Shown here one piece after another: positions 11,001-22,864 of a stretch of DNA of 64,000 nt. Below the pieces are notes generated by a model that was given only the letters and a program-made list of their open reading frames with translations, ran no database searches and was not told the origin of the DNA. Made by a program: the position numbers and the translations under genes. The stretch is from Cristatella mucedo (lineage: Eukaryota; Bryozoa; Phylactolaemata; Cristatellidae): assembly GCA_009760855.2 (NCBI GenBank), contig WPIO01000017.1, positions 5,599,001 through 5,663,000 on the forward strand. Direction: 5' to 3'. How positions within the stretch are numbered: position 1 is the first letter of the stretch; every line of letters begins with the position of its first letter.

Positions 11001-13339
11001 TTATCTCTCGGATGGATGATTTGGAAACGCATTCGCTCTAGATGTAAAAGAAAATGAATGTCCAACGCCTATTTAAGTACTTCAAAAATACGGCTCCTGT
11101 TGATATATCGCTTTAGATTTACTCCAAGCAAGCCAGTCACGCTACGACATCTAACTTGCTAGTGCAGTCGTTGGATTTTTGGTTGGTTGCTAAGGCTCTG
11201 TCCGCCTTCGTCTAAGTCTATTCTTTCAAACTTCTCTACCTTGAACTCGTTAGTTCTCACTGCGGGCGCTGCCTGCATAGCCTTGGTTTAAGAGTGGTCA
11301 CGTGTGTGTGCCAAGAGAGGCGACAGTTATGCACTTTGCACAGCTACAGCACTAGCTACCTGACTAAAAGGGCCAAATAGATTGCCTGCAAAAATAAAGG
11401 CCAGCCTCACCTAAGAATATAAAACTAAACGCGTTGAACTTGCTAAGAAAAACGTGCTACTATAAGACGATAAAATTTTGCTAAACGTTGCCACCGTTCG
11501 AAAATGGCTACGATATCAGCCTCCGGTGTTGAAGGTCAATCAATTCACCCACTCAAAGCAAGTAAAGGACATATGCGTATAGCATTGCTGCAGCTGGTAT
11601 AATGACTTCAGCCTTGGAATGGTTGCAGCCGCAAGCATAGGTTTAGTAGCTATAATGGTATCAGCTCTATAATGACTGAAGCTTTTATAATTACTGCAGT
11701 GGTTAGCGTGACAGCAGCCGTTACAGCAGTTGCAAACGGTGGCATGGTTTTCAGCAGTTAAAATGATTGCGGCCTTTAGAATAGTCGCAAAAATTAAGAC
11801 GGTCGCAGCAGTTGGCTTGGCTGTAGCAGTTAACACGCTGAATTCTAACTTAGGCACTTAAAGGAATGAGTAGCAAAGCAATAGCTCGGCATAGAGTAAT
11901 CACGAAGTGCCAGAGGCGCCTAAGGGATTCTGCATTTTCAAAACATTTTTATTAACGACTTACGATCGGGAGGCACTCACGTGACAGCTAAGAGGCAGCG
12001 CGTCTAAACACCGAATACTAAAAGATAAGCCTTGGCAAAGTATGCATTTTAATGGGTCAATTTTGCTTGAATCGGTAATGCGGCCAGCAGCCACCAAAGT
12101 TTCTTCAGTAATGCGGAGTTTTCTAATAAGGATATAGATAGTCTTGGCGGACACGTTAAAGTTAAATAACTTGAGGTGTCCACCTGAATTCATGAGAGCC
12201 AGCTAACAAAGTGCTCCTGTCAAAGAGTCCAGCTACACGCTGGAAGCTGTTACAGATCGCTACCGAGACCACCGGGTATTTAGCTCCAAGTCTCAGAAAC
12301 CGTCACAGAAAGACGATCGGAGATTCAGATGACTCACTGAGTAGATAGATGTGGAAATCACCACAAGGGTCTAAGCCCAGTGGTGATATCGCGCTTAATG
12401 ACTCGGGTCGTTTGTCTGAGTCATGCAGCAGGAAAAATAGTTAGTGGCTAGCTGCAATGTGATAGATGAAAACTGCCAGGGCTGCTCTGTTGCTGGACGT
12501 ATATATGAATATCGAATCAAATGATCTTAGTTTTTTAACTTAACCATATAGCCTCTGGAGATTGGCGATTCATAATCTTTTCTAAATTAATTTCACTAAC
12601 AGCTTGCTTTTGTAAGCGGAAACTAAAACTGGGGCTGGTGAAATTTAAGGAAGGAAGCAGTTTACATACTCGACAAGACAGCATTTTTGATATTTAGGCA
12701 TACTAAAAAACAGACCAATAAATCAACTGGCCTAGCCATTTTGTGTGTTTGCCTCTAATGCTTTCCGGAAAATTCACGAGTTATACTCTTCAACGATATC
12801 AAGCTTATTCCCCGTGAAACTAGAAGTGATTACTCAAGACCATATACAAAAACCAGCTACATTTTTGCTCTGACGATTATCTTGCAAGCACTTAAACAAG
12901 TAATGAATATGCGCTCCAGCAGCAAGAAAGTTTCAGCTGATTTGAGAGAATCTTTTTTCCTTAATTGTATGACAAGTTATAAAGATTAAATTCTTGGTTA
13001 TGCATTCTGATACCATATTTGGTGTTAGCAAGGCATCTTTCTAGTTCGTAATCCTTCCTAATTCGGAAAACTTCCCAATACATAATTTAAAAAACTGAAG
13101 CGATCCAGTCGCGGGAAGTACGGAAAATGTTTAGCCACCGAAATTGAGATGCTATTTTATCGATTTGCTATTTGCCTGTCGACCAAAGAAAATAAGCACC
13201 CTAGGTTTCAGCTGACATCGGGTAACTGCTAGGGAAGCTTCCAAAGAGAAAGTATAAATGAATGATTCCACTGACTGCATGTTTCGTTTCACTGCAAGTG
13301 GTGGCTAAAGCAAAGTCAGTAACAATACTAATACTATTA
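11001..13339. other. Unassigned sequence
   Basis: Over 2 kb without a recognised element. At 11,580-11,850 a loose repetition of GCAG/TAATGA-type words gives an Ala/Thr/Cys-rich minus frame; it looks like a decayed minisatellite. The minus frame 11,960-12,193 has no family match that I recognise. Confidence 0.4.
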
Positions 13340-14699
13340 AAAAATTCAAGTGACAACTCCACATGACTCCCCCCTCAATTCCGTTCAACACCTCGATGAC
13401 GATATTCAAGCCTACCATGACTTAATTCATACTGAAATTTATCTAGCAGTCAAAGAAGACTACTAACCCCGAATCCCATTTCCACTGTCCTGCTTCTACA
13501 ATGAATAGATACGATGCAGCCATGCATAACTAACGTCACAAATATGTCATTAGCCTCAGATCATGTCCCAGCACCTTTCTAAAAAGGATAGTCAGACCAC
13601 TAATCAAGAAAGCAACGCTAGACCAAGAGAACTTGAGCAACTTCTGCCCAACTCCCGTCTACCACTCTAATCGAAGACACTGGAAATAGTCGTGGCAGAC
13701 CAGTTGAACTCATATATTGAAACAAACTTCACAATTGGCCAGTAAGTTCCAGTCTGGTTTTAGAGCTAATCAATCCCTATTGCCATGTACATTGCCAAGC
13801 ACAATCTAGGCTGTCACTTCTATGCAGATGAAAGTTGACAGATAGACAGTTGTACCATTGCTTTCAACCATCCCATCAGTACAGCACGTCGAATTCTCTC
13901 AACTCCCCTGCTGCATGTATTGATGACATCTGCACATGGATTGCAGCAAAACTTTCTTAAATTGAATGATAATAAAACCAACTTACGAGTCATGGGCAAA
14001 CCAAGTGTGATTCGGAAATTGGAAGGGCTAACGCTCACAATCGGCTCTGCCAGCATATCTCCTGTCGAATCTGCACGAAATCTAGGTGTCGTGCTCTAAA
14101 GTGACCTTTCATTAGACGACCACATCAGCTCCACAGTTAAGTCTCCCTACTTTTAGCTACATAACATTGGTAGAATTCAGACTTGTTCGGACAGGGATGC
14201 CACATATAAATTGGTTCATGCATTTGTGACATCCTGTCGTGACTTTTGCAACTCACTGCTTGCGGGTCTACCGGGCTGTGCAATCAGGCGCTTACAGCTG
14301 GTGCAAAAGTCTGAAGCTAGGCTTGTATGTCGTAAGCGTCGCAGTTTCCAGATCTCACCACTTCTCGCTGACCTGCACTGGCTCCCAGTCAAGCAACTCA
14401 TCGACTTCAAGGTTTTTTCACTCCCTTTTAGGTCCCTTCTTCCTTTGGTTCCAGCCTACCTATCAGATCTACTCCCCCACCAGGCTAAGCATCGTAGCAC
14501 CGCTTTTCGGAATGGAAGTGTTTACCTTTACATCTTAAAAATATCAAATCCTTTGGAGACCGTGCCTTTAGTTCGTATGCTCCCAAATCCTGAAACTCTC
14601 TCCCGACTTGCGTCAGGACATGTCCTGAATTGACCACATTAAAAAAACTAAAAGCCCCCAGTTATCATAGCCTTTAGAGCATCCCTGTGATTCGTCCTT
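13340..14699 (+). mobile_element. LINE-A, degraded coding part
   Basis: Runs from the linker before the RT domain through broken RT blocks to the C-terminal region (14,211-14,633 is the longest open part, with LHWLPV), then the first bases of the 3' UTR. Stops and frameshifts throughout; the YADD region at about 13,820 is disrupted. A SINE-1 splits it from the remaining 3' UTR at 14,863. Confidence 0.88.
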
Positions 14700-14705
14700 T
14701 ATGTT

Positions 14706-14862
14706 TTTGCCGAGCTGGTTCGGTCCATCGGTGCTCGCCCCGACCAAGGTCTGGCTGAGGTCGTGGGCTCAAGCCCCGAGGCATGTGTGATGTGTGCAGC
14801 GCCTGAATAGAGATTAAATTCTCTAGGAGCTCTACACAAATAAATTATATCATACAAGTGAA
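14706..14862 (+). mobile_element. SINE-1 inserted in a LINE-A 3' UTR
   Basis: The tRNA-like head (GGTGCTCGCCCCGACC, GGTCGTGGGCTCAAGCCCC) is followed by the hairpin tail (GCAGCGCCTGAATAGAGATT) and AAATAAATTATATC. The LINE word TTTATGT occurs both before it (about 14,698-14,704) and after it (about 14,868-14,874), a probable target-site duplication. Part of the A box is deleted. Confidence 0.88.
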
Positions 14863-15075
14863 TTATATTTATGTGCTTATGCGTGCTGACACTGTGCATG
14901 CTGGCAATAACCATACCTGCAGGCTGAACATGTGCATGTCACCCCTACCCATGTCATTCTTGTTGTTTATTGAGTATTCTAACACTAATCAAAAGATCCT
15001 TTGTAGCAAATGTGAAGCACCTACAGAGAGATTGAGTTCTCTTTATCAAATGTATCATTATTATTATAATCCACA
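14863..15075 (+). mobile_element. LINE-A 3' UTR and tail (continuation)
   Basis: Completes the copy at 13,340-14,699: GTGCTTATGCGTGCTGACAC, the paired 38-nt units, a shortened hairpin (about 15,015-15,050) and a TTATTATTAT tail. Confidence 0.85.
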
Positions 15076-15230
15076 GGATCAGAATTGATTCGCGGGTATA
15101 ACAACCTTCTCAGTGATAAAGACTTAGATAAAGTCTCTGCTTGTGTTGTTTAATATTTCGGCTGCGCTTGATGATTTTGATCACCAAGTCCTTCACGAGT
15201 GACTCTCATCTCCCTTGGGCATCACCTTCG
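15076..15230 (+). mobile_element. LINE-A RT fragment (left part)
   Basis: Matches the palm region of LINE-A (ESALL-VYNDLL through DTIDHQVL to RLGIT) but with stops. It continues at 15,475 after an inserted LINE-A 3' end. Confidence 0.7.
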
Positions 15231-15474
15231 TAGTAGTAATAATAATAATACACCTGTTTTACCGTCCTCAGATAACTAAATCTCTTTCTAGACACTTGAC
15301 GTTTGCTGCAGAGGAAGTGTGATGGAGTGGTTAGTGGTAGCATGCTCAACGACAACAGGTATAGCATGGTTAGAGGTGACATGCACAGGGTCAGCATGCA
15401 TATATGATTAGTGGCAGCATGCGCAGTGTCAGCATGCATAAGCACGCAAAGGACAAATCAATTGGACCCACTAA
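15231..15474 (-). mobile_element. LINE-A 3' end, minus strand, nested
   Basis: AAT-repeat tail, decayed hairpin (about 15,255-15,300) and nearly the whole 3' UTR, ending at GGACCCACTAAATGCA. It interrupts the plus-strand LINE-A RT sequence. Confidence 0.85.
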
Positions 15475-15662
15475 ATGCAGTACTGCTATTGTTTAGGTCA
15501 TATCTCAGTGGGAGACTCCAGAATACTGATTTGAATGGGCAATGATCATCCGATGAACCACTGAAGTAAGGGGTACCACAAGGCACCAGGCCTGGTCCAC
15601 TCCATGTCATTATTCGTTCTCTCCTCCTTGCCATTATGAAGGTCAGGCACAATCTAGACTTT
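15475..15662 (+). mobile_element. LINE-A RT fragment (right part)
   Basis: Resumes the RT at [10 protein letters not shown] and runs through the VPQGT-PGP block to KHNL-F. Stops present. Confidence 0.75.
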
Positions 15663-15835
15663 TAATAATATAATAATAATAATAATAATAATACACTTGA
15701 TAAAGCGCCCTCAGAGAACTCAATATCTCTCTAGGAGCTTTACATTTGCTGCAAAGGGAAATGCAATGGAATGGTGAGTAAAATCATGCTTGACAAACAA
15801 ACAAAATGAATAACATGGTTAGGGGTGACATGCAT
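15663..15835 (-). mobile_element. Solo LINE-A 3' end, minus strand
   Basis: (AAT)n tail, intact-looking hairpin (AAAGCGCC arm at about 15,701) and partial 3' UTR, truncated at GACATGCA. Confidence 0.85.
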
Positions 15836-15989
15836 TTTGCTTCCACACAGTTAACTCACAGCTAAACTTACGCGTTGATTCCTTTGAGACTATGAGCACG
15901 TCTTCGCTCCCAACTCCGTTACTGAAATAATTGGTGACATCTTTATTGGATGACATCTAACTTTTCTCTTACCTGTACTAGCCATAAAC

Positions 15990-16530
15990 CAACTTCTTGA
16001 TCGTAGGAAACTAAGTGTGACTCAGAAAATGGCAAGCTTAATGCTCACAATTGGCTCTGCGAGCACATCTCCTCTAGCACCTGAACGGAATCTATGTGTA
16101 CCGGTCCAAGGAGAACTTTCGCTGGACAACCACATCAGCTCCACAGGCAAGTCTGCCTATATTCAGTTAAGTAGCAGAATCTCGGGCCTGCTTAGAGAGG
16201 GATACTACGTCCAAGTTGGTTCCGACGTACTCACTCCAGACTGACGTCGCAGCATCTAATGGCTTTTGAAAAGAAGCTAAAACAGACTTTTTTGCAAACC
16301 ATTCGGTTGTTTCTTGTGATTTGTCATGCGTGTGGTCATGCGTGCTGGAACTGGGCACGCTAACATTAAGAATAGTTACATGTTGACACTGTGCATGTTA
16401 CGGTTAATCATGTCATGCTGGCTCACATGTGCATGTTAACCAACGGCCATTTTATTGTGTTTTTTACATCATATTTTAAGTGCCTACTTAGAGATTAATT
16501 TGTCCAAGGGCACTACGCGAATGTATTATG
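15990..16530 (+). mobile_element. LINE-A C-terminal fragment and 3' end
   Basis: Encodes remnants of the region KLSVTQKM...IGSAS through HISSTGKSAY. After an internal deletion at about 16,230 it carries the 3' UTR, a worn hairpin (about 16,478-16,520) and a short tail. Confidence 0.8.
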
Positions 16531-16640
16531 GATATTAATAATATTATTTGTTGAGCGTCCTAAAATAACTAAATCACTTTCCAGGCACTTTGAATGAGCT
16601 GGATAGAAAAATGAAACTGAGTGATCCTTTGGCATTACGA
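16531..16640 (-). mobile_element. Degraded LINE-A tail, minus strand
   Basis: TTAATAATATTATT, then GAGCGTCCTAAAATAACT and CTTTCCAGGCACTTT match the minus hairpin. It lies tail-to-tail with the preceding plus copy. Confidence 0.7.
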
Positions 16641-17849
16641 TTCCAAAGCGGGCATTACATAGTATGCATGATACAAATTCGGAAGTAATTGTGAGGATAA
16701 CTACTACTAACGAACTTCTAAAACTTTTTGTTCCCGACAATCGACAAAGGAGCAATAAAATACGCGACAGAATGTAGCTTAGTCGCAAGCACAAACAGAA
16801 ATATATTTCCTCGCCATGCCAGCTATAGCCGGGCTCGGTGGCTCTCCCAACTCAACTTGTCTCGGCGACGTCCGGCACACTTGTCAACTCCGAATGCCTC
16901 AGTTACAGTTAAAGCCCCGACTGCGACTCATCCCCTCATAAATCCACACCCCAGGATTAGTGCATTAGTACCCGCCATAAATGTCAGCGGGCCACAAACT
17001 TGCTGCAATGCGATCTACACGGCCTATGACAAATCGAGTGGCCACAATGAGAGCAGCAAGGCCTTAAGCGAAAACGGCCCACAAACCTCAAATAACAAGG
17101 TGATAAACGCCAACAGTCAATGAATCAGCCACTTTCGCACTCGATCTTTAGATCGCACTTCGAAAGGCCAAAAATTGTGGTCAAGCAACAAAGCTATTGC
17201 AAGATAGATAACATAGTATCTTCAAAACGTTCACACTGTCCCTAGATCTCCAGATCATCCATCAGAAGTACAATACAAAATCGTTCAACCTCGCAGGCTG
17301 TTTCGCCGTTCGCCCAGGAGTATGATCAGGGGGGCCCACTTCTTCATCGGTTTGGCTAGCCTCGGAAGCTGCAGGTACTGATCCTTCCGGACCAGCTGCC
17401 GCGTTCGGCACAGCTCGCATATCTGAAAGATGCCTGCGAACTCCGTCCGTCTCAATACTACCTCATGGCCAGGTCCCACGAGTAACTGTGATACACTGCA
17501 TTTCGCTTCCATGCATTGCGATTAATGTCGCTCCAACTAGCAGAAAACTAAGGTTTGATATTTAGCTAATACAAAATTGTGTTGCCGGTTTACCGACTAA
17601 ATTGCTTGCAGTTGTGCTTGCACGTTCTTGTACTTTGGTCTCCAGTGGCTCGGGCTATCCAGCGTCCCTAAACACTCATATTGCCACATAGCGGCTAATG
17701 CAAGGGTAGACGCTGCCCTACTGCTAGTTAAATTCCAAATTACAGAGAACAGCGTTCCTGTTTACCCGTTAGATTTCATGAGATTGAGCTTTCGAGTTCT
17801 CATGTTATGGCCTCCAGTGGTCCGGCCCAGATGACTGCACTAAATAGTC
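16641..17849. other. Unassigned sequence
   Basis: No element recognised. The plus frame 16,728-17,123 (Ser/Asn/Pro-rich) and the minus frame 17,285-17,512 (with ICELCRTRQLVRKDQYLQLP) show no family I can name. Neither has clear splice signals. The second could be a relic of a mobile-element protein. Confidence 0.35.
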
Positions 17850-19072
17850 GTACTGCAATAGCCCTACAGTTTCCACAAAAATCTTCGCGCCACTGCCAAT
17901 TTTTTTTTATTTCAAATGATAGTTTCAAATGAGTTGCTGTTATCGTTCGCTCGAAATTCAACTTCAAGCCATTTGCAGTACCCTCGAAGCAGTCTTTTGC
18001 ATCGATTATCTTGATTTCACCCGAAAACAAGCTACCGATGATGGCAGTAGTCTATCGCCCGCCAGGTACCAAATCCTCCTTTATCTCAGATTCCTTCGAT
18101 CTAATTTCGATTCTGTGTGCAAGAAATTGATCCTTTCTTGTTATAGGTGATTTAAACATTCACTTTGATATTCATCTGACGCCTTCAGAACTGAATTTCA
18201 TGCATCACTGACTCATTGTCTCTTGTGGCTCATGTATTTGGCAATACGCACATCAAGGGTCACACACTCGACCAAATTTTCTCATACAACTGCACTTTAT
18301 CATCACGAATTATTACCAAATCCTGCTTTTCTGACCAAATACAGATCTCATTCAGTCTACAGTATGTGGCCGCCTCCTCCTCGTCTGAAATCACCTGTGA
18401 ATCGCGAAACCTCAAGACCCTTGAAATTGATGCTGTCCGTGCGAGAAAATCTGCCTCGCCTCTGCTGCTCAGTCCCCCATCCGATCTGTCATCATTGGTA
18501 GAGATAGGTATAACACGACATAAGCTGACATGCTCGACGATTTTGCACCTCTGACTAAGCGCACTGTGCGCTCTCGCCCAGACGGCCTATGGTTTACCAC
18601 ACACATTAAACTATCTAGGTCTACTAAGCGAAAGCTTGAAAAAGCATGCACAAGTAACCGAACTGACTGTTAATTGACAGACATACGAGGACTACTGTAG
18701 GTAGTACCAATCGATCCTAGCAAAGGCCAAATCTAGCTTCTATAAAAACATCGTTAAATCACAGATGCACAATTCAAAAATGCTGATGTCGACGATCAAC
18801 CATCTCAACCGCTCCCAGATTAGCTCCTTACCGGATGATCTCTGTGATGATCTAGCTGATCACTTCTCTCGATTCTTTGTCCAGAAGATAGACAAGATCA
18901 GTGGGTCTATCCCTGCGATGGCAGAATCCCCCCAAAATGCTGTCCCTCGATTCCTTTAAGCACCTCAATGTCTACATTCAAGCAGGTCAGTAGTGATCTC
19001 GTCCTGAAGTTCATATCCTAATCAAGAACGACAACTAGTCCTTCGGACCCTATTCCTACTGCCCCGTCCAGA
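17850..19072 (+). mobile_element. LINE-A endonuclease and linker fragment
   Basis: The 5' half of LINE-A. Broken frames encode the end of an APE-type endonuclease (VYRPPGTKSS near 18,050, IGDLNIHFD near 18,150, HIKGHTLDQIF near 18,250). The linker between endonuclease and RT follows (KRKLEKACT region, QM-NSKMLMSTINHLNRSQ, FSRFFVQKIDKI). It ends at the LINE-E fragment. Several stops and frameshifts. Confidence 0.85.
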
Positions 19073-19084
19073 GCTCAAGCTTCT

Positions 19085-19386
19085 ATCGCCAAAGGTCTTT
19101 AAGCAGAGGAATGGAACAGCTTATTTATTGTCCATACATGACCTGAGGGCACAAGGAGGCTGAAACTAGTACAGCTAGGTATGGAGGAGCCAAGCCGAGG
19201 CGGGCCTTGTGGGTGAGCGAAAGAACTTTGCTCTGTATCCATTGATCAACCGGCAGCCATTTTAGCTCTTTTAGCAAAGGTGACGCAGGGTCAAACCTCT
19301 GGGATTTGTAAGCAAGCTTTGCAGCCATTTTCATAGCCAGCTGCAGTGGCCTAGCGGCTTGCTTTGGTAGCCCAGCCAAAAGGGAA
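19085..19386 (-). mobile_element. LINE-E C-terminal fragment
   Basis: The minus frame 19,125-19,379 encodes GLPKQAARPLQLAMKMAAKL, FDPASPLLKELKWLPVDQWI and LAPPYLAVL, equivalent to the LHWLPV region of other CR1-like LINEs but from a different family. Confidence 0.82.
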
Positions 19387-20900
19387 TAACAAGCATAACA
19401 TGATTAGAGATGACATGCATAGGATCAGCAGGGAATTATGGGTAGTGGCAGTATGCACGATGGCAGCTCACATAAGCATACAAAGGAAGATTCGTATGGA
19501 CCCACAAAATGCTGCGATAAATTTATACATGTCATCTTCTTTTTAAATGTCGTTAGGTTAGGTAATGTTATGACTCCAGTCAGAAGTGAGTTCCAAGATG
19601 TGGGAGCATACGAACAAAAGGCATGGTCTCCAAAAAGATTGAGGTTCAGACGAGGTGTAGCTATACGATTCTATTCAGAAAAGCAGGTGGTGCGATGCTA
19701 AGCTTAGTGGGGGGCAGATCTGATAGGTAGGCTGGGGCCAAAACATGAAGAGACCGAAAAGTGAGCGACAGAATCTTGACGTTGGTGCGTTGCATGACTG
19801 GAAGCCCTTGCAGTTTGGCGAGAAGTAGTGTGATGTGGCAACTGCGACGCTGGCGTCAGAAAAGCCTAGCTGCAGAGTTTCTCACCAACTGTAAGCGCCT
19901 GGTTGCATAGGCCGGTAGACCAGAAAGCAGTGAGTTACAGAAGTCAAGACGGGATATCACAAATGTATGGACCCATTGAGATCTGGTATCTCTGTCTGAA
20001 CAATCCCGCATTTTAGCAATATTATGTAGCTGAAAGTAGGCAGACTTAACTGTGGAGCTGATGTGGTCTTCTAATGAAAGGCCCTTTGGAACAAGACACT
20101 TTGTTTCGTGCAGATTCAGTTGAAGATACGCTTGAAGAGCACATTTTGAGCGTTAAGTTTTTTAATTTTTGAATTACACTTGCTTAATCCATAACTAGCA
20201 AGTTGGTTTTATTGTCAATTCAGTTTAAAAAAATTGTGCTGCTCTCCATATGCAGATGTCATTAATACTTGCTGCAAGAGAGTTGAGAGAATTTGACGTG
20301 CTGAGGAGCTGGAGGAATAAAAAAAGGCAAGAATCACTGTCATCTGCATAGATGTGAAAGTCTAGCTTTCGCCTGGCAATCATATCGGCAGGAGGTTGAG
20401 TATAAGCCGTGACTAAAGAAACCGGACCGAGCACACCGAGCCCTGAGGTATTTCATGTCAGTGCTTCCTCGGAAAACCTTTGCCTGTGCATGCCAATAAT
20501 CTGGAGTCTCTCACTAACATAAGACCTGAACCATTGTAGTGCAGTACTAGTGATGCTCAGGCGAGATAAGAGGCTCATGAAAAGAACTTGGTGATTGCTA
20601 GTATTAGAAGCTGCCGAAAGATTGAGCAAAACAAGCATAGAGGCTCTACAGAAGTCTGCATTCCCTAAGAAGGTCGTAATACATTAAAAGCAATGCTGAC
20701 TCTGTGGAGTGATTAGTTCTAAAACCAGACTGGAACTCACTAGTTTGGTGTAAAGTTTCCATATAAGAGTTCAGCTTGTCTTCCACGACTCGTTTCAGTG
20801 TCTTTTACAGGAGCGGCAGACGGGTGACTGAGAGGAAGTTGCTTAAGTTTTCTTGGTCTAATAATACATTCTTGGTAGTGGCCTGACTACGGCCTGTTTT
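19387..20900 (-). mobile_element. LINE-A copy (outer), first part
   Basis: 3' UTR, then C-terminal and RT regions on the minus strand, with decayed frames. The frame breaks at the point encoding RPLLKK where a younger LINE-A enters at 20,901. The continuation is at 22,058. Confidence 0.85.
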
Positions 20901-21226
20901 AATAATAACAATAATAATAATAATAATGCACTTGATAAAGCGCCCTCAGAGAACTTAATCTCTTTCTAGACGCTTTACATTTGCTGCAAAGGGAAATGCA
21001 ATTGAATGGTAAATAAAATCATGCTTGAAAAAACAAACAAAATGAATAATATGGTTAGGGGTGACATGCACAGGGTCAGCATGCAAATGTTGTTCGTGGC
21101 AGCATGAACAGTGTCAGCACGCATAAGCACATCAAGGACGAATCACAGGGACCCACTAAATGCTGTCCTAAATAAGTGTGTTTTTAAGTTCCTTTTAAAT
21201 GTGGTCAGGTCAGGGGATGTTCTGAC

Positions 21227-21748
21227 TCAGGTCGGGAGGGAGTTCCAGGCTTTGGGAGCATATGAACTAAATGCACGGTCTCCAAAGGATTTGAGGTTTG
21301 TACGAGGTATTTGTAGACTGTTGGATTCCGAAAAGCGGGTGGTACGATGCTTGGCCTGATGGGGTAGTATATCTGAGAGATAGGCTGGAGCCATAGAATG
21401 AAGAGACCTAAAAGTGAGCGACAAAACCTTCAAGTCAATCCATTTCTTGACTGGTAGCCAGTGCAGGTCGGCGAGAAGTGGAGTAATGTGGCAACTGCGA
21501 CGCTCACGGCAGACGAGCCTAGCTGCCGAGTTTTGCACCAGCTGCAATCGCCTGATCGCACATGCTGGTCGGCCAGTAAGCAGTGAGTTGCAGAAGTCGA
21601 GACGTGATGTCACGAATGCATGGACAAACTTGGACGTGGTATCCTTATCTAAACAAGCCCGAATTTTAGCAATGCTATGAAGCTGAAAATAGGCAGATTT
21701 GACTGTGGAGCTGATATGGTCGTCTAGCGAGAGGTCGCTTTGGAACAT
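21227..21748 (-). pseudogene. LINE-A C-terminal RT fragment
   Basis: An open frame of 173 codons equivalent to the last part of the LINE-A RT protein, with DFCNSLL, VQNSAARLVCRERRS, LHWLPVKKWID and APKAWNSLPT. The catalytic palm lies upstream and is absent from this truncated copy, so no enzyme can be made. Its near-uninterrupted state suggests a young insertion. Confidence 0.85.
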
Positions 21749-21751
21749 GAC

Positions 21752-21932
21752 ACGTAAAAAAAAATCCTAGCTGATTAACAGCCTCTTTTTGTATAGCGAC
21801 AGAAGAGCCTTTACGGCTATCACCACCGCTTGCAGTGGCGATACAGAATCGCCCACCGCAGGAATCGAACCCACGACCTCGGTCCCGAGGTCGTGAAAGC
21901 AACCGCCTTACCTAGTGTGCCATCACGGCTTA
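21752..21932 (-). mobile_element. SINE-2, minus strand, nested in LINE-A
   Basis: Minus-strand order: A-box region (TGGCACACTAGGTAAGG), a nearly palindromic stretch (CACGACCTCGGGACCGAGGTCGTG), B box (GGGTTCGATTCC), body (CACTGCAAGCGGTGGTGATAG) and tail (GAGGCTGTTAATCAG). It interrupts LINE-A between ACATGACAC and AAGATTTCGAGC. Best-preserved copy of this family here. Confidence 0.82.
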
Positions 21933-22057
21933 CCAAGATTTCGAGCTGATTCGACAGGAGATATGCTGGCAGAGCCAATTTTGAGGGTCAGCCTTTCCAA
22001 TTTCTGAATCACACTGGGTTTGCCCATTACTAGTAAGTTAGTTTTATCATCGTTTTA

Positions 22058-22790
22058 AAGGTGCTTGGACATGACCTGAGGCTAATGACATTTATTTATT
22101 CATGTTAGTTATTCATGTCAGCAGCAGAACTATGCACCGTAGAAGCAAGACAGTGGGGATAGGGTCTAGAGTATTAGTTGCCTTCTTTGATTAGGATATA
22201 AGCTTTAGGGTGAGGTCACTCGTGGCCTACTTGAATGTAGATATTGAGGTGATGCATGGATTTGAGGAAAATGAGTTCAGTGAGGATTCTGCCACCTTCG
22301 GGATGGACTTTCTGATCTTTTATATCTTGTCGACAAAGAAGCGAGAGAAGCGATCAGCTAGATCACCACAAGCAACACTAGGTGAGAAGTCAACTTGGGA
22401 GCCGTTAAAGAGACGGTTGATCGCAGATGTAAGCATTTTTGGATTGCGCATTTGTGATTCAACTAAGCTTTTATGGAAGTTAGGCTTGACCTTTGCTAAG
22501 ATCGATTCGTACGATTTACTGTATTCCTTGTATGCCTGTCGACGAACAGTCCGTCCTGATCTTTTGTATTCTTTTTCAAGCTTTCGCTTAGTAGACCTAG
22601 CTAATTTAATATGTGTGGTAAATATTAGGCCGGCTGAGCGAGGGTGCTCAGACTGCTTAATCATTGATGCAAACTCGTCAAGTAGGTCGGCTAGTGTTGT
22701 TGTGTTGTAGCATTCTATCAATGATGGCAGGTCGGATGAGGGATTGAGCAGCAGGAGTGAAAAAGATCTTCATGTGAGGACATCATATAT
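22058..22790 (-). mobile_element. LINE-A copy (outer), second part
   Basis: Resumes the element interrupted at 20,900 (AAAGGTGCTTGGACATGACC) and covers the linker upstream of RT. The minus frame 22,320-22,721 encodes the region with KRKLEKEYKRSGRTVRRQAY, ILAKVKPNFHKSLVESQMRN and FSRFFVDKI. Confidence 0.85.
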
Positions 22791-22864
22791 GTCATGGGTC
22801 TTGAGGTTTCACGATTAAATCTTATGCTTGTTTATATCTGGATATAACCACTAACCGTTGTATA

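Larger units (their letters stand above)
20901..22057 (-). mobile_element. LINE-A copy (inner), 5'-truncated
   Basis: AAT-repeat tail, hairpin with intact outer arms (about 20,935-20,980), complete 3' UTR, then a long open minus frame (21,227-21,748) from NLGV-FQSDLSLDDH to AWNSLPT. It ends at the region encoding LNDDKTNLLVMGKP. It lies inside an older LINE-A and itself carries a SINE-2 at 21,752-21,932. Confidence 0.88.

Noticed and set aside
16728-17123. 131-codon Ser/Asn/Pro-rich frame as a gene
   Set aside because: No recognisable motif, no splice context; left as unassigned sequence.
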